Position numbers and translations under genes: made by a program. From Saccharicrinis sp963677245 (GTDB taxonomy: Bacteria > Bacteroidota > Bacteroidia > Bacteroidales > Marinilabiliaceae): DNA of 64,000 nucleotides. Where the stretch lies: NCBI GenBank assembly GCA_963677245.1, contig OY781921.1, forward strand, positions 868,001 to 932,000. Reading direction: 5' to 3'. The notes under the pieces are model-generated. The model saw nothing but the letters and a program-made list of their open reading frames with translations. It was not told the DNA's origin and did not search any database. Below are positions 51,553 to 60,582 of this stretch, one piece after another (the first letter of the stretch is position 1; the number at the start of each line of letters is the position of its first letter).

Positions 51553-52686
51553 CTACTTTTTGGCAATTCCATACCATTTATTACTTAACCTGGTATTTCC
51601 CATTATTAATTTCAAAACTCGCCATGAAGTATTTTTTATTCGGTAATCTGCAGGTATTTCCTGATAGCACCCATTCTTATGCTCCTCTATAACCAGTTTT
51701 ATAGAATTCAGAATAATATCCGGTTCAAAACCAGTTAGAATGATAGTACCTGCATCCTGAGCTTCCGGACGTTCCATAGACTGACGTATAGAAATGGCAG
51801 GGAACGATAAAATGGCCGATTCTTCACTAATGGTGCCACTATCAGAAATGGTACAAACAGCATTCTTCTGCAAATGCACATAATCACTAAAACCAAAAGG
51901 TTTTAAAAAACGAATATGATTACGGTCAGAACTTTGATTTACATTCTCCAATCTTTTTCTGGTTCTTGGATGCGTAGATACAATAATCGGAAACTGATAA
52001 TCGGAATAAATGGTATTTAAAACCTGGATTATTTTTTCCAGATTTTGAGGATTATCAACATTCTCTTCGCGATGCACACTAACAACAAAATATTGTTTTT
52101 TCTGAATATCCAGTTCTTGTAAAATATTAGATTCCTCTATTTTAGATTGATAAGCACTTAAAATCTCATTCATGGGCGAACCTGTAAGATATATCCTACG
52201 ATGCGGAAGTCCTTCACTTATCAGATGTCGTCTGGCATGCTCAGTATATACCAAATTAAAATCAGCCAGATGATCAATTACTTTTCGGTTTATTTCTTCC
52301 GGAACGTTAAAATCAAAACTCCTGTTACCAGCTTCCATATGAAAAATAGGAATATGCAAACGTTTGGCTACGTAAGCCGACAAACACGAATTTGTATCGC
52401 CCAGCACAAGAACTGCATCTGGTTTAACCTCAAGCATAACTTGTTCTGATTTTTTAATTAAATCACCAATTGTCGCCCCTAATGAACTTACATCCACTTT
52501 TAAAAAATAATCCGGTTTCCTTAGTTCCAAATCTTTAAAAAAAACTTCGCTTAACTCATAATCGTAATTCTGACCTGTATGTACCAATATATGATCCAAA
52601 TGCTTATCTAATAAAGTAATTACCCGTGACAAACGAATAATTTCGGGTCGTGTACCAACAATGGTCATTATTTTTAATGCGGGCAT
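51553..52686 (-). CDS. fnlC: UDP-sugar 2-epimerase of L-FucNAc synthesis (FnlC/WbjD type)
   Basis: 377 aa non-hydrolysing WecB-like epimerase: KIMTIVGTRPEIIRLSRVI, DHILVHTGQNYDYELSEVFF, GDTNSCLSAYVAKR, FHMEAGNRSFDFNVPEEINR, SDSGTISEESAILSFPAIS. In the L-FucNAc branch a WecB-like enzyme epimerises UDP-L-PneNAc to UDP-L-FucNAc at C2. The two preceding genes are the matching dehydratase/epimerase and reductase, so this role is more likely than UDP-GlcNAc 2-epimerase. A 78-bp gap separates it from the reductase gene. Confidence 0.9.
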   Translation of the reverse strand: MPALKIMTIVGTRPEIIRLSRVITLLDKHLDHILVHTGQNYDYELSEVFFKDLELRKPDYFLKVDVSSLGATIGDLIKKSEQVMLEVKPDAVLVLGDTNSCLSAYVAKRLHIPIFHMEAGNRSFDFNVPEEINRKVIDHLADFNLVYTEHARRHLISEGLPHRRIYLTGSPMNEILSAYQSKIEESNILQELDIQKKQYFVVSVHREENVDNPQNLEKIIQVLNTIYSDYQFPIIVSTHPRTRKRLENVNQSSDRNHIRFLKPFGFSDYVHLQKNAVCTISDSGTISEESAILSFPAISIRQSMERPEAQDAGTIILTGFEPDIILNSIKLVIEEHKNGCYQEIPADYRIKNTSWRVLKLIMGNTRLSNKWYGIAKK

Positions 52687-52764
52687 ATTTGATGTTTTTA
52701 AAATGAATATTGGCTTATAGATTTTTTCTATTCTGTATATTACTCCAAACCTATCAATACAAAC

Positions 52765-53931
52765 TTATACATGGGAGGCATCGACCTCTTTTCTGGTATT
52801 GACTTCTTCAAAATAGGTATCCGGATCTTCAGGATTAAAAAATTCATTTATCCAAAAAACGGTGTACAACTCTTCGTTTCCAATATTGGTAATATTGTGG
52901 GTATACCAAACCGGAATATCTATAAATGAAGGCTTATCTCCATCTAAAACAAACTCAATAACTTCAGAAGTACCTATTCTCCGTAAGCAAACCAAGGCCT
53001 TGCCTTTTATAACAGCAAAACGTTCTAGTTTGCGAGTGTGATAGTGGTTTCCTCTGGTAATTTCTGGCTTTGTCGTTGAAAAAGAAACCTGACCTCCGCG
53101 TAGCGTTTTTATAATTTCAACAAAACTGCCCCTGTCATCCTCATGCTTATCGTATTCGAATGGATAAAAAGATTGCAGGTCATTATAACAAATGAAGGTA
53201 TTAAAAAGGTTGTATTCAAAGTTATCATCAACCTGAGGAATAATACCTTCCTGAATATACTGCTCAGCATAATTCTGCAGTAACTGATAAATTTCTGATA
53301 CTTTTCTGCTGGTCGTATGAGGTACTTTCATATAATTAGCAACCATTTCATTCTGGATCACTTTCCAAATAAAATCAACCAATTCCTGAATGTAGATCAG
53401 ATTAAGCTTTGCATCAGTATCTATAACAGCTTGCTCTCCATGTGTTATTTGATGGCAAAATGTAGCCACTACTGAATTATAATATGGATTTCCAAAAGGA
53501 CCGTATACATTTGGAATGAGCATACCTGTAAACAAAGCTTCATTTTTTAAAGCCCAATTTGCAAACCTTGTTCTACCCTCTTTTTTTGATTGTCCAAAAA
53601 TGTTATTTCTTTCTTCCTGAATAGAAGATGAAAATAAAACATGTGGCTTAGAATCCGTATCTTCCATAGCCGCAATTAATTGATCTACAAGTTGAATATT
53701 GGTATTGTAAATAGTTTGAGGATCATTATGTCGATTTAATGCTGCCAAATGAATAATAACATCGCATTGACTAACAAATTCACATAATAAATGATAGTCT
53801 TCAAAAAAGTCATCTCTAAAAGCAACACGCTCTACTTCATCTGTTTTTGTTCCTAAGAAATTATAGATATGTGTACCTATAAAGCCGGCTTGCCCCGTAA
53901 TTCCAATCCTTATCTTTCTATCAGTATCCAT
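52765..53931 (-). CDS. fnlB: UDP-hexosulose reductase/epimerase of L-FucNAc synthesis (FnlB/WbjC/CapF type)
   Basis: 388 aa bifunctional protein. N-terminal short-chain dehydrogenase domain (IGITGQAGFIGTHIYNFLG, ~1-245) and C-terminal cupin domain (~250-380) with RGNHYHTRKLERFAVIKGKALVCLR as metal and sugar site. The two-domain layout is specific to CapF/WbjC, which reduces and 3-epimerises the keto intermediate to UDP-L-PneNAc. It overlaps the dehydratase stop by 11 bp, indicating translational coupling. Confidence 0.94.
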   Translation of the reverse strand: MDTDRKIRIGITGQAGFIGTHIYNFLGTKTDEVERVAFRDDFFEDYHLLCEFVSQCDVIIHLAALNRHNDPQTIYNTNIQLVDQLIAAMEDTDSKPHVLFSSSIQEERNNIFGQSKKEGRTRFANWALKNEALFTGMLIPNVYGPFGNPYYNSVVATFCHQITHGEQAVIDTDAKLNLIYIQELVDFIWKVIQNEMVANYMKVPHTTSRKVSEIYQLLQNYAEQYIQEGIIPQVDDNFEYNLFNTFICYNDLQSFYPFEYDKHEDDRGSFVEIIKTLRGGQVSFSTTKPEITRGNHYHTRKLERFAVIKGKALVCLRRIGTSEVIEFVLDGDKPSFIDIPVWYTHNITNIGNEELYTVFWINEFFNPEDPDTYFEEVNTRKEVDASHV

Positions 53932-54964
53932 ATGCCTGTTCTACTTTTTCAATGTTCAAATCTTTTTTAATAAAGCGCAGTTGCATCAATAAAGCTTTGG
54001 TTTCTTCCACATTAAGTTGTTGCGTATTAAAGGAGTTATACTCATCAACAATAGAAACTTTAGATTGTCCTTCGGTAAAATATTTGTTATAATTCAAGTT
54101 CCTGGCATCTGCTGTAATCCTGAAATAATCACCCTCATCTGTTGCTCTTACCATCTCTTCTCGATTGATTAAAGTTTCATGTAATTTTTCACCATGACGA
54201 GTTCCAATTACTTTAATAGGTACATGGGCATCATATAGCTCTTTAACTGCCTGAGCTAAAATTCCAATTGTTGTTGAAGGTGATTTCTGAACGAAAATAT
54301 CCCCGTTTTTACCATTGGTAAATGCAAATAGTACCAGTTCAACTGCATTTTCAAGCGACATCATAAAGCGGGTCATATTCGGATCTGTTACTGTTAACGG
54401 CATATTGTTTTTTATCTGACTTACAAACAACGGTATAACCGATCCTCTGGAAGCCATCACATTACCATAGCGCGTACCACAAAAAACTACTCCTGAACCA
54501 TTTAAAGATCTGGAATTAGCGATCATCACTTTTTCACTCAATGCTTTGGACATTCCCATGGCATTCACCGGATAAACTGCTTTATCAGTACTTAACACCA
54601 CCACTCTGGAAACTTTGTTTTGTAAGGCAGATTCCAACACATTTTCGCAACCTAATACATTAGTTCGTACAGCTTCTGTTGGAAAAAATTCACACGATGG
54701 AACTTGTTTTAGTGCGGCCGCATGAAACACATAATCCACACCTTGCATAGCATGGTCAATACTCTGACGGCTTCGGACGTCACCTATAAAGTATTTAATT
54801 TTAGCATTTTGATAAAACTGGCGCATGTCATCCTGCTTTTTCTCATCTCTGCTAAATATCCTGATTTGCCCAATATCGGTATTTAGAAAACGCCTCAACA
54901 CAGCATTTCCGAAAGAACCAGAACCTCCCGTAATTAATAATGTTTTATTTGAAAATGAATTCAT
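53921..54964 (-). CDS. fnlA: UDP-GlcNAc 4,6-dehydratase/5-epimerase (FnlA/WbjB/CapE type)
   Basis: 347 aa soluble short-chain dehydrogenase. NAD-binding LLITGGSGSFGNAVLRRFL, active-site LSTDKAVYPVNAMGMSKAL with the Met-Lys pair of the 4,6-dehydratase group, and SRDEKKQDDMR near the cofactor ribose. The C-terminal extension (HETLINREEMVRATDEGDYF) is typical of CapE. It turns UDP-GlcNAc into the 4-keto-6-deoxy-L-arabino sugar, first step of UDP-L-FucNAc. The 236-bp gap upstream holds no recognised feature. Confidence 0.94.
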   Translation of the reverse strand: MNSFSNKTLLITGGSGSFGNAVLRRFLNTDIGQIRIFSRDEKKQDDMRQFYQNAKIKYFIGDVRSRQSIDHAMQGVDYVFHAAALKQVPSCEFFPTEAVRTNVLGCENVLESALQNKVSRVVVLSTDKAVYPVNAMGMSKALSEKVMIANSRSLNGSGVVFCGTRYGNVMASRGSVIPLFVSQIKNNMPLTVTDPNMTRFMMSLENAVELVLFAFTNGKNGDIFVQKSPSTTIGILAQAVKELYDAHVPIKVIGTRHGEKLHETLINREEMVRATDEGDYFRITADARNLNYNKYFTEGQSKVSIVDEYNSFNTQQLNVEETKALLMQLRFIKKDLNIEKVEQAYGY

Positions 54965-55200
54965 ATTAAAAAGGATTTAGGAATTAAACAACAACAATAC
55001 ATTAACATTCAGCGCAGTATCAAAGAAATATTCAAAGTGACTATTTGAAGAAGAATTTTAGTCTTCTAAACAAATTATACATCTTATTACTCTGATACAT
55101 TAATTCGTCTCCTAATTCTATATTTAAAAGTGAATAGTGTTTTTGATGATTACTTAAATTTGATTCTTTGTATATCTATTTATTGATGATAATTAGCTCT

Positions 55201-56391
55201 TCAATTTTCTGACACAAAACGGTTAATTTCATCCTCAGATATTAAATATAAATCACTGCTTTCTAAGCCTTTCTGATTTATAAAATTTACAGCAAGATGA
55301 TGACCTCCCTGATTTCGCTGGAGTCGGGATTTGGCAAAACTAAACTTAAAATTAGGCCGTTTATTTTTCCATTTTCCGCACTCAACTTCCGTTACACTAT
55401 CTTTATCTGATATCATATACAATCGGGTTTTATCATCTTTCTCATTGGGGAAATTTTCTCTGTCTGTACTCATGATAAGATTTCCATTTTTCAGTTTTGT
55501 TCCAAAGAAGATAGCACCTGTAATAGCGTAAATTTTATCAAGTTCATGGCTTTGTTTATCCCAGCGATAAATACCAGATACATTTTCATCTCCGGTATCT
55601 GTCCCCCAATAAACGGCCTCTTTTTTAAAAACCAACTGACAGGTTCGCCACTGTTGACTTCCACTTCCAATAGGCTCAATGGATTTAAAACCATCCTCCG
55701 AAAAGGCGATCATACACTCCTTATCCTCATCTCCAGTACAAACCCATAATTTGTTGGTAAACGGATCTCTTTGTATGGCATGTATATGTCTAATTTCACC
55801 TTTGGGAAAAGTATAGGCTATATTCCAGTTTCGACCATAATCTAAACTTTGGTAGATATGAACTGAGGCTCGTTCTTGATTTCTAAAATATTCACCTATA
55901 TAAACACAACCATTACCAAGGTTTAAAATACCGGTACTCATTATTCCACGTCCAATACCAATTCCGAAATATGGTAATTTGAGAGATCTGATAAAGCCGT
56001 TTTTATGGCTATTCTGAAAATAAAGAAATCCTGCCGAAAAAGCAGTCATTTTTCCATTATTGCCTACCGTTAATTCCATACACTCTGGCTTATTAAGCCA
56101 TTTACGAAACAATGAAAAGTTACCAAACCAAAATAAAGAAAGACCTATTTTTAAACGAGCAATTTTAAAAAATGATTTGGTTCCTTTGCGGAGTTTATAT
56201 ACAACCAAACCTCTACTAGCAAACAAATTACCTTCATTATCATACTCATGAACTATTAAATTCTTAGCTTTTTGAGACGCAAAACCAAACACGTTCCTTT
56301 CAGACATTTTCACTTCTCTGGGACCATAATAATCTTTGATAAAGTAGAGCAAAATACATATAAAAATCACACTTATACTTGCAACGACCAT
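55201..56391 (-). CDS. Membrane-anchored beta-propeller protein of polysaccharide cluster
   Basis: 396 aa. One N-terminal membrane anchor (VVASISVIFICILLYFI), then propeller-like blades with BNR/Asp-box-like turns (SLDYGRNWNIAYTF, SEDGFKSIEPIGSGSQQWRT, YWGTDTGDENVSGIYRW, GAIFFGTKLKNGNLIMSTDREN). The pattern resembles sialidase or exo-glycosidase propellers, but I do not see a clear catalytic triad of sialidases. It is anchored in the inner membrane with the propeller outside. Function is unknown; it probably binds or trims the polysaccharide. It lies between the FucNAc genes and a small Cys-rich protein gene. Confidence 0.65.
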   Translation of the reverse strand: MVVASISVIFICILLYFIKDYYGPREVKMSERNVFGFASQKAKNLIVHEYDNEGNLFASRGLVVYKLRKGTKSFFKIARLKIGLSLFWFGNFSLFRKWLNKPECMELTVGNNGKMTAFSAGFLYFQNSHKNGFIRSLKLPYFGIGIGRGIMSTGILNLGNGCVYIGEYFRNQERASVHIYQSLDYGRNWNIAYTFPKGEIRHIHAIQRDPFTNKLWVCTGDEDKECMIAFSEDGFKSIEPIGSGSQQWRTCQLVFKKEAVYWGTDTGDENVSGIYRWDKQSHELDKIYAITGAIFFGTKLKNGNLIMSTDRENFPNEKDDKTRLYMISDKDSVTEVECGKWKNKRPNFKFSFAKSRLQRNQGGHHLAVNFINQKGLESSDLYLISEDEINRFVSEN

Positions 56392-56441
56392 GAGCCAGTG
56401 TTATGCATTAACCTCAATTCTATCAAGACATTAAAGTTTAA

Positions 56442-56963
56442 TTAATTTGATAACTTAATTAGCCACTCTTCTCGCCAATAATGAAAACAAGCTCTATCAC
56501 ATCCTCCCTGAAAAAAACCAGTACAATGTACACCATCTAAAAAGTAACTGGGGCTCCTTAACTTTCTCAGTTCTCCATTGGATTCAAGCTTTATTTTTTC
56601 GGCTTTCTTAAATATTTTAAACTGCTTTCCACAAAACGCTTCCATTTCGGGCATAAAATACAAACCTTTGAATTTACCTTTCTCATCAAGAGTTGCCGTA
56701 ATTTCTTTTAAGGAGCGCACCTGTACCTTATCTCCAACCATAAGATTTAGAGGTTCAACAGCTGTAGAATCAGCAACCGCTGTATCTTCCATCATTGCAT
56801 TTGCGCTAGTTCTTTTCATTAACTTGTACTTCATTCTTGATTTCAGTGTAAATAGTTTATTGAAAAATATTCTAACCATTCTCACCAAAGTCGGCCGCAT
56901 TTCGCTAGCTATTGTAACCGGAGTTTCCTCGAAATTACAAGTGTTATCCATCGAATTATTCAT
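56442..56963 (-). CDS. Small cysteine/histidine-rich cytoplasmic protein, family not recognised
   Basis: 173 aa, no signal peptide. The N-terminal ~75 residues are basic and poorly ordered. The C-terminal ~100 residues look compact and conserved in style: VGDKVQVRSLKEITATLDEKG (an SH3-like start), GLYFMPEMEAFCGKQFKIF with C111, then VHCTGFFQGGCDRACFHYWR with H146, C147, C155, C159 and H161. The Cys/His spacing suggests a metal or redox site. Similar proteins accompany glycosyltransferase clusters in several bacteria, without known function (from memory, not checked). It is 51 bp upstream of the propeller gene in the same direction. Confidence 0.6.
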   Translation of the reverse strand: MNNSMDNTCNFEETPVTIASEMRPTLVRMVRIFFNKLFTLKSRMKYKLMKRTSANAMMEDTAVADSTAVEPLNLMVGDKVQVRSLKEITATLDEKGKFKGLYFMPEMEAFCGKQFKIFKKAEKIKLESNGELRKLRSPSYFLDGVHCTGFFQGGCDRACFHYWREEWLIKLSN

Positions 56964-57015
56964 AAACTAATTTTTAAGGTTATACAATTTCAATTCTATT
57001 TCTTCAAACTATATC

Positions 57016-58314
57016 TTATTTTGGTTGCCATTCAAATGGGCCTAAATCAGGTGCTTTCCCGATGTAATTGTTTCCTATATCTACACCAGCGTTAATCAGG
57101 TCGCTTTTTTCTGCTAATCTTAAAAACTTAATATCCGGAAGATCCCCATTTTTTTGTCGTTTTCCGGATACTCCTGCTGTATCAACAGAAATAAAATCAT
57201 TATCACTAACGGACTTATGTATTTTATAATTCCAGCTATTATTTGTATTTGCTGCATTGACTGAGAAATAATCTTTACCACCATTACGGTAGCTAATATT
57301 ATTCTTATAAACAGAATTCGTATTAAACTGGCCTGTGCTAAAACCTGATTCTTTGTTTTTAAAGGCTATGTTATTATAGAATATCATTTTTACGAAAGCA
57401 TCATTCTGATTAAATCCAATAAAACGATTATAGAACGCCATGCAATTTGTGAGAATCCTTTGAGGAATTTTCGAAGGTGATAAAGTTGTTTTTCCGAGTT
57501 TGAATCCTCCTCCATCGCCTTGACCTCTTCCGTTATCAAACGCCCAGCATTTTTCAAAAATTACTGTTCCTTCGTTTTTCCAGCAATCAAATCCATCATC
57601 TGAATTATACCATGCCCGGCATCCAAAAAAACTGGTGTAAGAATTTTTTGATGTAAAACAGAAAACAAAACCATCGGCTTGTCCACCCTTATATCCTTTT
57701 GTTGATACATCGAAATTATTATAGGAATCACAATTAATGAGCGCTACAGTATCTGTTGCATATCCCTGAAAACCGGCCCCTTCATTATTATATGCATTAC
57801 AATTTTCAACTTTGTATACACCTCCATGTTCAAATAAATAGGCACATGCTCCGGTATTATATGTATGCTGACTAACTCCAGTGACCGATAATCCTTTTAG
57901 GTATATATATGAACAACGATTTAAATAAATACCGATATTGTCATCGCTACTCTTTTTTATGGTAGAACAATCTAAAATGGGATGTTCCAAAGGGTAATTA
58001 AAAATATGAATTGGTTTTAATTTAGTTCCTTTTCTATTCGATAAAATCACTCCATAAGGATCCAGTAAATTAGCATAATATGTACCTCCTCTAATATAAA
58101 TAGTATCACCAGCACCCGCCATATTAAATCCTTTTTGCCATGTAGCCCATGGCTTTTCGAAAGTTCCCGGATTATTATCATTTCCATTGCTTGCTACATA
58201 AAAAGTATTCCTATTAGAATTAAACTCCTGAGATGAAGATTGTGCTGTAGCATTATCTATCCATAACAACACCAGGTAAATTATTAAAACGTATGACTTA
58301 AATACAACAAACAT
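57016..58314 (-). CDS. PL9-like right-handed beta-helix secreted protein (copy 2)
   Basis: 432 aa from the ATG at 58314; the open frame starts one codon earlier at a TTG. A signal peptide (VLIIYLVLLWIDNATAQ) replaces the lipoprotein signal of its paralogue at 46796. The two proteins share most motifs: FYVASNGNDNNPGTFEKPW, GDTIYIRGGTYY, GGQADGFVF, YNSDDGFDCW, WAFDNGRGQGDGGGFKLG. PL9-type residues D214, D239, D240, D243 and candidate base K272 are all kept. It is probably a secreted lyase or epimerase acting on the polymer made here, but the substrate is unknown. Confidence 0.8.
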   Translation of the reverse strand: MFVVFKSYVLIIYLVLLWIDNATAQSSSQEFNSNRNTFYVASNGNDNNPGTFEKPWATWQKGFNMAGAGDTIYIRGGTYYANLLDPYGVILSNRKGTKLKPIHIFNYPLEHPILDCSTIKKSSDDNIGIYLNRCSYIYLKGLSVTGVSQHTYNTGACAYLFEHGGVYKVENCNAYNNEGAGFQGYATDTVALINCDSYNNFDVSTKGYKGGQADGFVFCFTSKNSYTSFFGCRAWYNSDDGFDCWKNEGTVIFEKCWAFDNGRGQGDGGGFKLGKTTLSPSKIPQRILTNCMAFYNRFIGFNQNDAFVKMIFYNNIAFKNKESGFSTGQFNTNSVYKNNISYRNGGKDYFSVNAANTNNSWNYKIHKSVSDNDFISVDTAGVSGKRQKNGDLPDIKFLRLAEKSDLINAGVDIGNNYIGKAPDLGPFEWQPK

Positions 58315-58381
58315 CAATCTTATTAAAAGGGAATATCAAACCAATCTTTAAAATTATATACTGTTTAAGAAATTTATTGTT

Positions 58382-59584
58382 TTACACTTTTGCTTCAGAA
58401 ATTACTGTAGCCAGCTTATGCAAATTGCTTTTTCTTGAAAATTTTTCAAAAGCATAATCAAAACCATTAACACCAAATTGTTTTAGATAATCTTTGGGCG
58501 TAGCATAAACATAGCGAAGCAATTTCTCTAATTTTTTAGGATCCTCAGGAGAAACTGTCCAGCCACATTTGGCATTATGAATTGCACTTGCAATAGCACT
58601 GTTTTCTTCCACTGATGCGATTATTGGTTTTTTAGAAAACATATAAGCAGGTAGTTTAGATGGCATGGCAAAAAGCGCAGTGTTCTTTCTCAACCCTAAA
58701 ATTAAGACATCTGCCTGATTTTGAATTTCAGGAACTTTATTTAAAGGAGCATCCCAGAATTCAACTTTGAATTCTCTGTTTCCATTGACTAATGATTTTA
58801 AATATTCCTTCTCGGAACCACTTCCTGCAATTATTAAGCGGGCATGATGCAATTTACTGATTTTATAAGCCAGAATTATAATTTCTAAAGCTGCCGATTT
58901 ACTCAAGCAACCCAGAAACATAAAAGTAAAAGGCCTATTCTCTAAATCTTCTTCATTTTTGTTTTGCCTTTCATTATACTGCAAAAAGATGTCATCGTTT
59001 TGCCAATTATGTATTACCTCAACATTTTTATTTTCTAATCTTCTTGTTTTAACCAACATCTCCTTCATATTCGAAGAGATAGTAATGACCTTAGATGAGT
59101 TTTGAAGAATAAATTTGTCGATAGGTAAAAGCAATGTAAAAACGGTTCTTTTAAACAATGGTAATTTGTTAACCAATGATTCCGGGTAAATATCCATTAC
59201 ATGAGTAATGGCTGGTATTTTATATTCCTTAGCTACCTTAACAATTTGATATTGTGCAAACAGTGGCCACGCCAACACATAAATTGTTTTAATCTCTTTA
59301 TGATGTTTTCTAACGAATTCGGCAGCATGCTTTCCAAAACTAATACTCTCTCGCATCCTTCCTACAAAAGAAGACTTTGGACAAGTATATGATTTTAATA
59401 TATGGTGACTTATCTTGTTTTTATGATGACCATTATTTTTAAATCGAAAACCCAGAGGTCTCGTTGGCTCAGGCGTTATGACCTGCACTTTATTCTTTTC
59501 GGATAATGACATAGCCAGGTCGTAACATAGTGTTGCCGCAGTAACTGGTTCGGGTGGAAAATGAGATGACACTAACAAAATCAT
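58382..59584 (-). CDS. GT4-family glycosyltransferase (WbuB-like)
   Basis: 400 aa GT-B fold enzyme. The acceptor domain starts LLVSSHFPPEPVTAATLCYDLA, a start shared with WbuB-type transferases. The donor domain has FMFLGCLSKSAALEIIILA and the end region AMPSKLPAYMFSKKPIIASVEENSAIA, where GT4 enzymes have the E-x7-E region. WbuB-type enzymes are associated with L-FucNAc-containing O antigens, so L-FucNAc transfer is a reasonable guess given the FnlABC genes. It acts at the inner face of the cytoplasmic membrane. Confidence 0.87.
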   Translation of the reverse strand: MILLVSSHFPPEPVTAATLCYDLAMSLSEKNKVQVITPEPTRPLGFRFKNNGHHKNKISHHILKSYTCPKSSFVGRMRESISFGKHAAEFVRKHHKEIKTIYVLAWPLFAQYQIVKVAKEYKIPAITHVMDIYPESLVNKLPLFKRTVFTLLLPIDKFILQNSSKVITISSNMKEMLVKTRRLENKNVEVIHNWQNDDIFLQYNERQNKNEEDLENRPFTFMFLGCLSKSAALEIIILAYKISKLHHARLIIAGSGSEKEYLKSLVNGNREFKVEFWDAPLNKVPEIQNQADVLILGLRKNTALFAMPSKLPAYMFSKKPIIASVEENSAIASAIHNAKCGWTVSPEDPKKLEKLLRYVYATPKDYLKQFGVNGFDYAFEKFSRKSNLHKLATVISEAKV

Positions 59585-59605
59585 AATACACTTACTTTAA
59601 ATTAT

Positions 59606-60538
59606 TCAATACATTTCATCCTGGTATATCACCTTTGCTACATGTTCTGGCTCCTGTTTATGTTCTTTTATCATCTGAGTCAAAATTCGATGTCCCTGGT
59701 ATAAATCCACTACTTTTCTTAGCATAGTATTTTTAAAGCTTCTTTTTCCAAGTATCGAAATGTAAAATGTAACAATTGACTTAATTAGTATGAGTAATAT
59801 GGGATTTAGAATATACACTCTTGTAATTGGAACTCTATCGAAACGCATATATCGCTTAAATTTATTTAAGGTTGGCATGGGCGTAAATGATTCTATACCA
59901 TCTGAAATACTTACACGATTGTGTTTTTTAAGTAATTCGTTTACTACAACATACATTAATCCACTCATTGGATAATAGGTTGCATAATCACGGTTTATAT
60001 GCTGCAGATGAAAAGATTGCTTTCCTTCTACTTCATAGGCAATGGCATAGGCAATCAATTTTTCCTGAAAATAAGCTCCAATAATAATGGTATCCTTTTG
60101 TTCATAAAAAAGTGTAATATACTTTTCCCACAACTTCGGTTCTGATAAAAATTTATCTTTTCTCTTCTGTATTTTAAGTGTTTGTATGTTGATCAATAGT
60201 CCATCTGTAATCAGGTCTTTTAGTGGAGGTCTTTTAAATTCGCAACTTTTTAAGCTTTTACGAACGGTTGTTCTGGTTCGCTTCCTAAAGCTTTCCACTT
60301 CATATTCATTGGTATTTAAAATATACTCATATGTATTTTTTCGTTGAAAATCTGTTTTGATGACCGTAATCAGATATTTCCATTTTAAAGAATTAACAAT
60401 TTTCTTGTTGATATGAGATATACTTAATTGTGGAAATGCATAATTAAGCAGCCCTCTATTCAAAAAATATTGTCCCTCCTTATTTTGTATTTGAAAACCT
60501 GTTTGTTGATGGATATTCACAAATTCCTGTAGATTCAT
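59606..60538 (-). CDS. GNAT/FemAB-like acyltransferase
   Basis: 310 aa from the ATG at 60538; a GTG one codon earlier is the first open start. Two GNAT-like halves are suggested by FLSEPKLWEKYITLFYEQKDT and AYAIAYEVEGKQSFHLQHINR, with LMYVVVNELLKKHNRVSISDG as a FemAB/BioF2-like segment. A C-terminal hydrophobic patch (VYILNPILLILIKSIVTFYIS) may attach it to the membrane. It probably adds an amino-acyl or acyl group to an amino-sugar of the polysaccharide. Substrate not known. Confidence 0.65.
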   Translation of the reverse strand: MNLQEFVNIHQQTGFQIQNKEGQYFLNRGLLNYAFPQLSISHINKKIVNSLKWKYLITVIKTDFQRKNTYEYILNTNEYEVESFRKRTRTTVRKSLKSCEFKRPPLKDLITDGLLINIQTLKIQKRKDKFLSEPKLWEKYITLFYEQKDTIIIGAYFQEKLIAYAIAYEVEGKQSFHLQHINRDYATYYPMSGLMYVVVNELLKKHNRVSISDGIESFTPMPTLNKFKRYMRFDRVPITRVYILNPILLILIKSIVTFYISILGKRSFKNTMLRKVVDLYQGHRILTQMIKEHKQEPEHVAKVIYQDEMY

Positions 60539-60582
60539 CACGCTTTATTTAAAATTCCTATGTACACTCTACACATTATATT

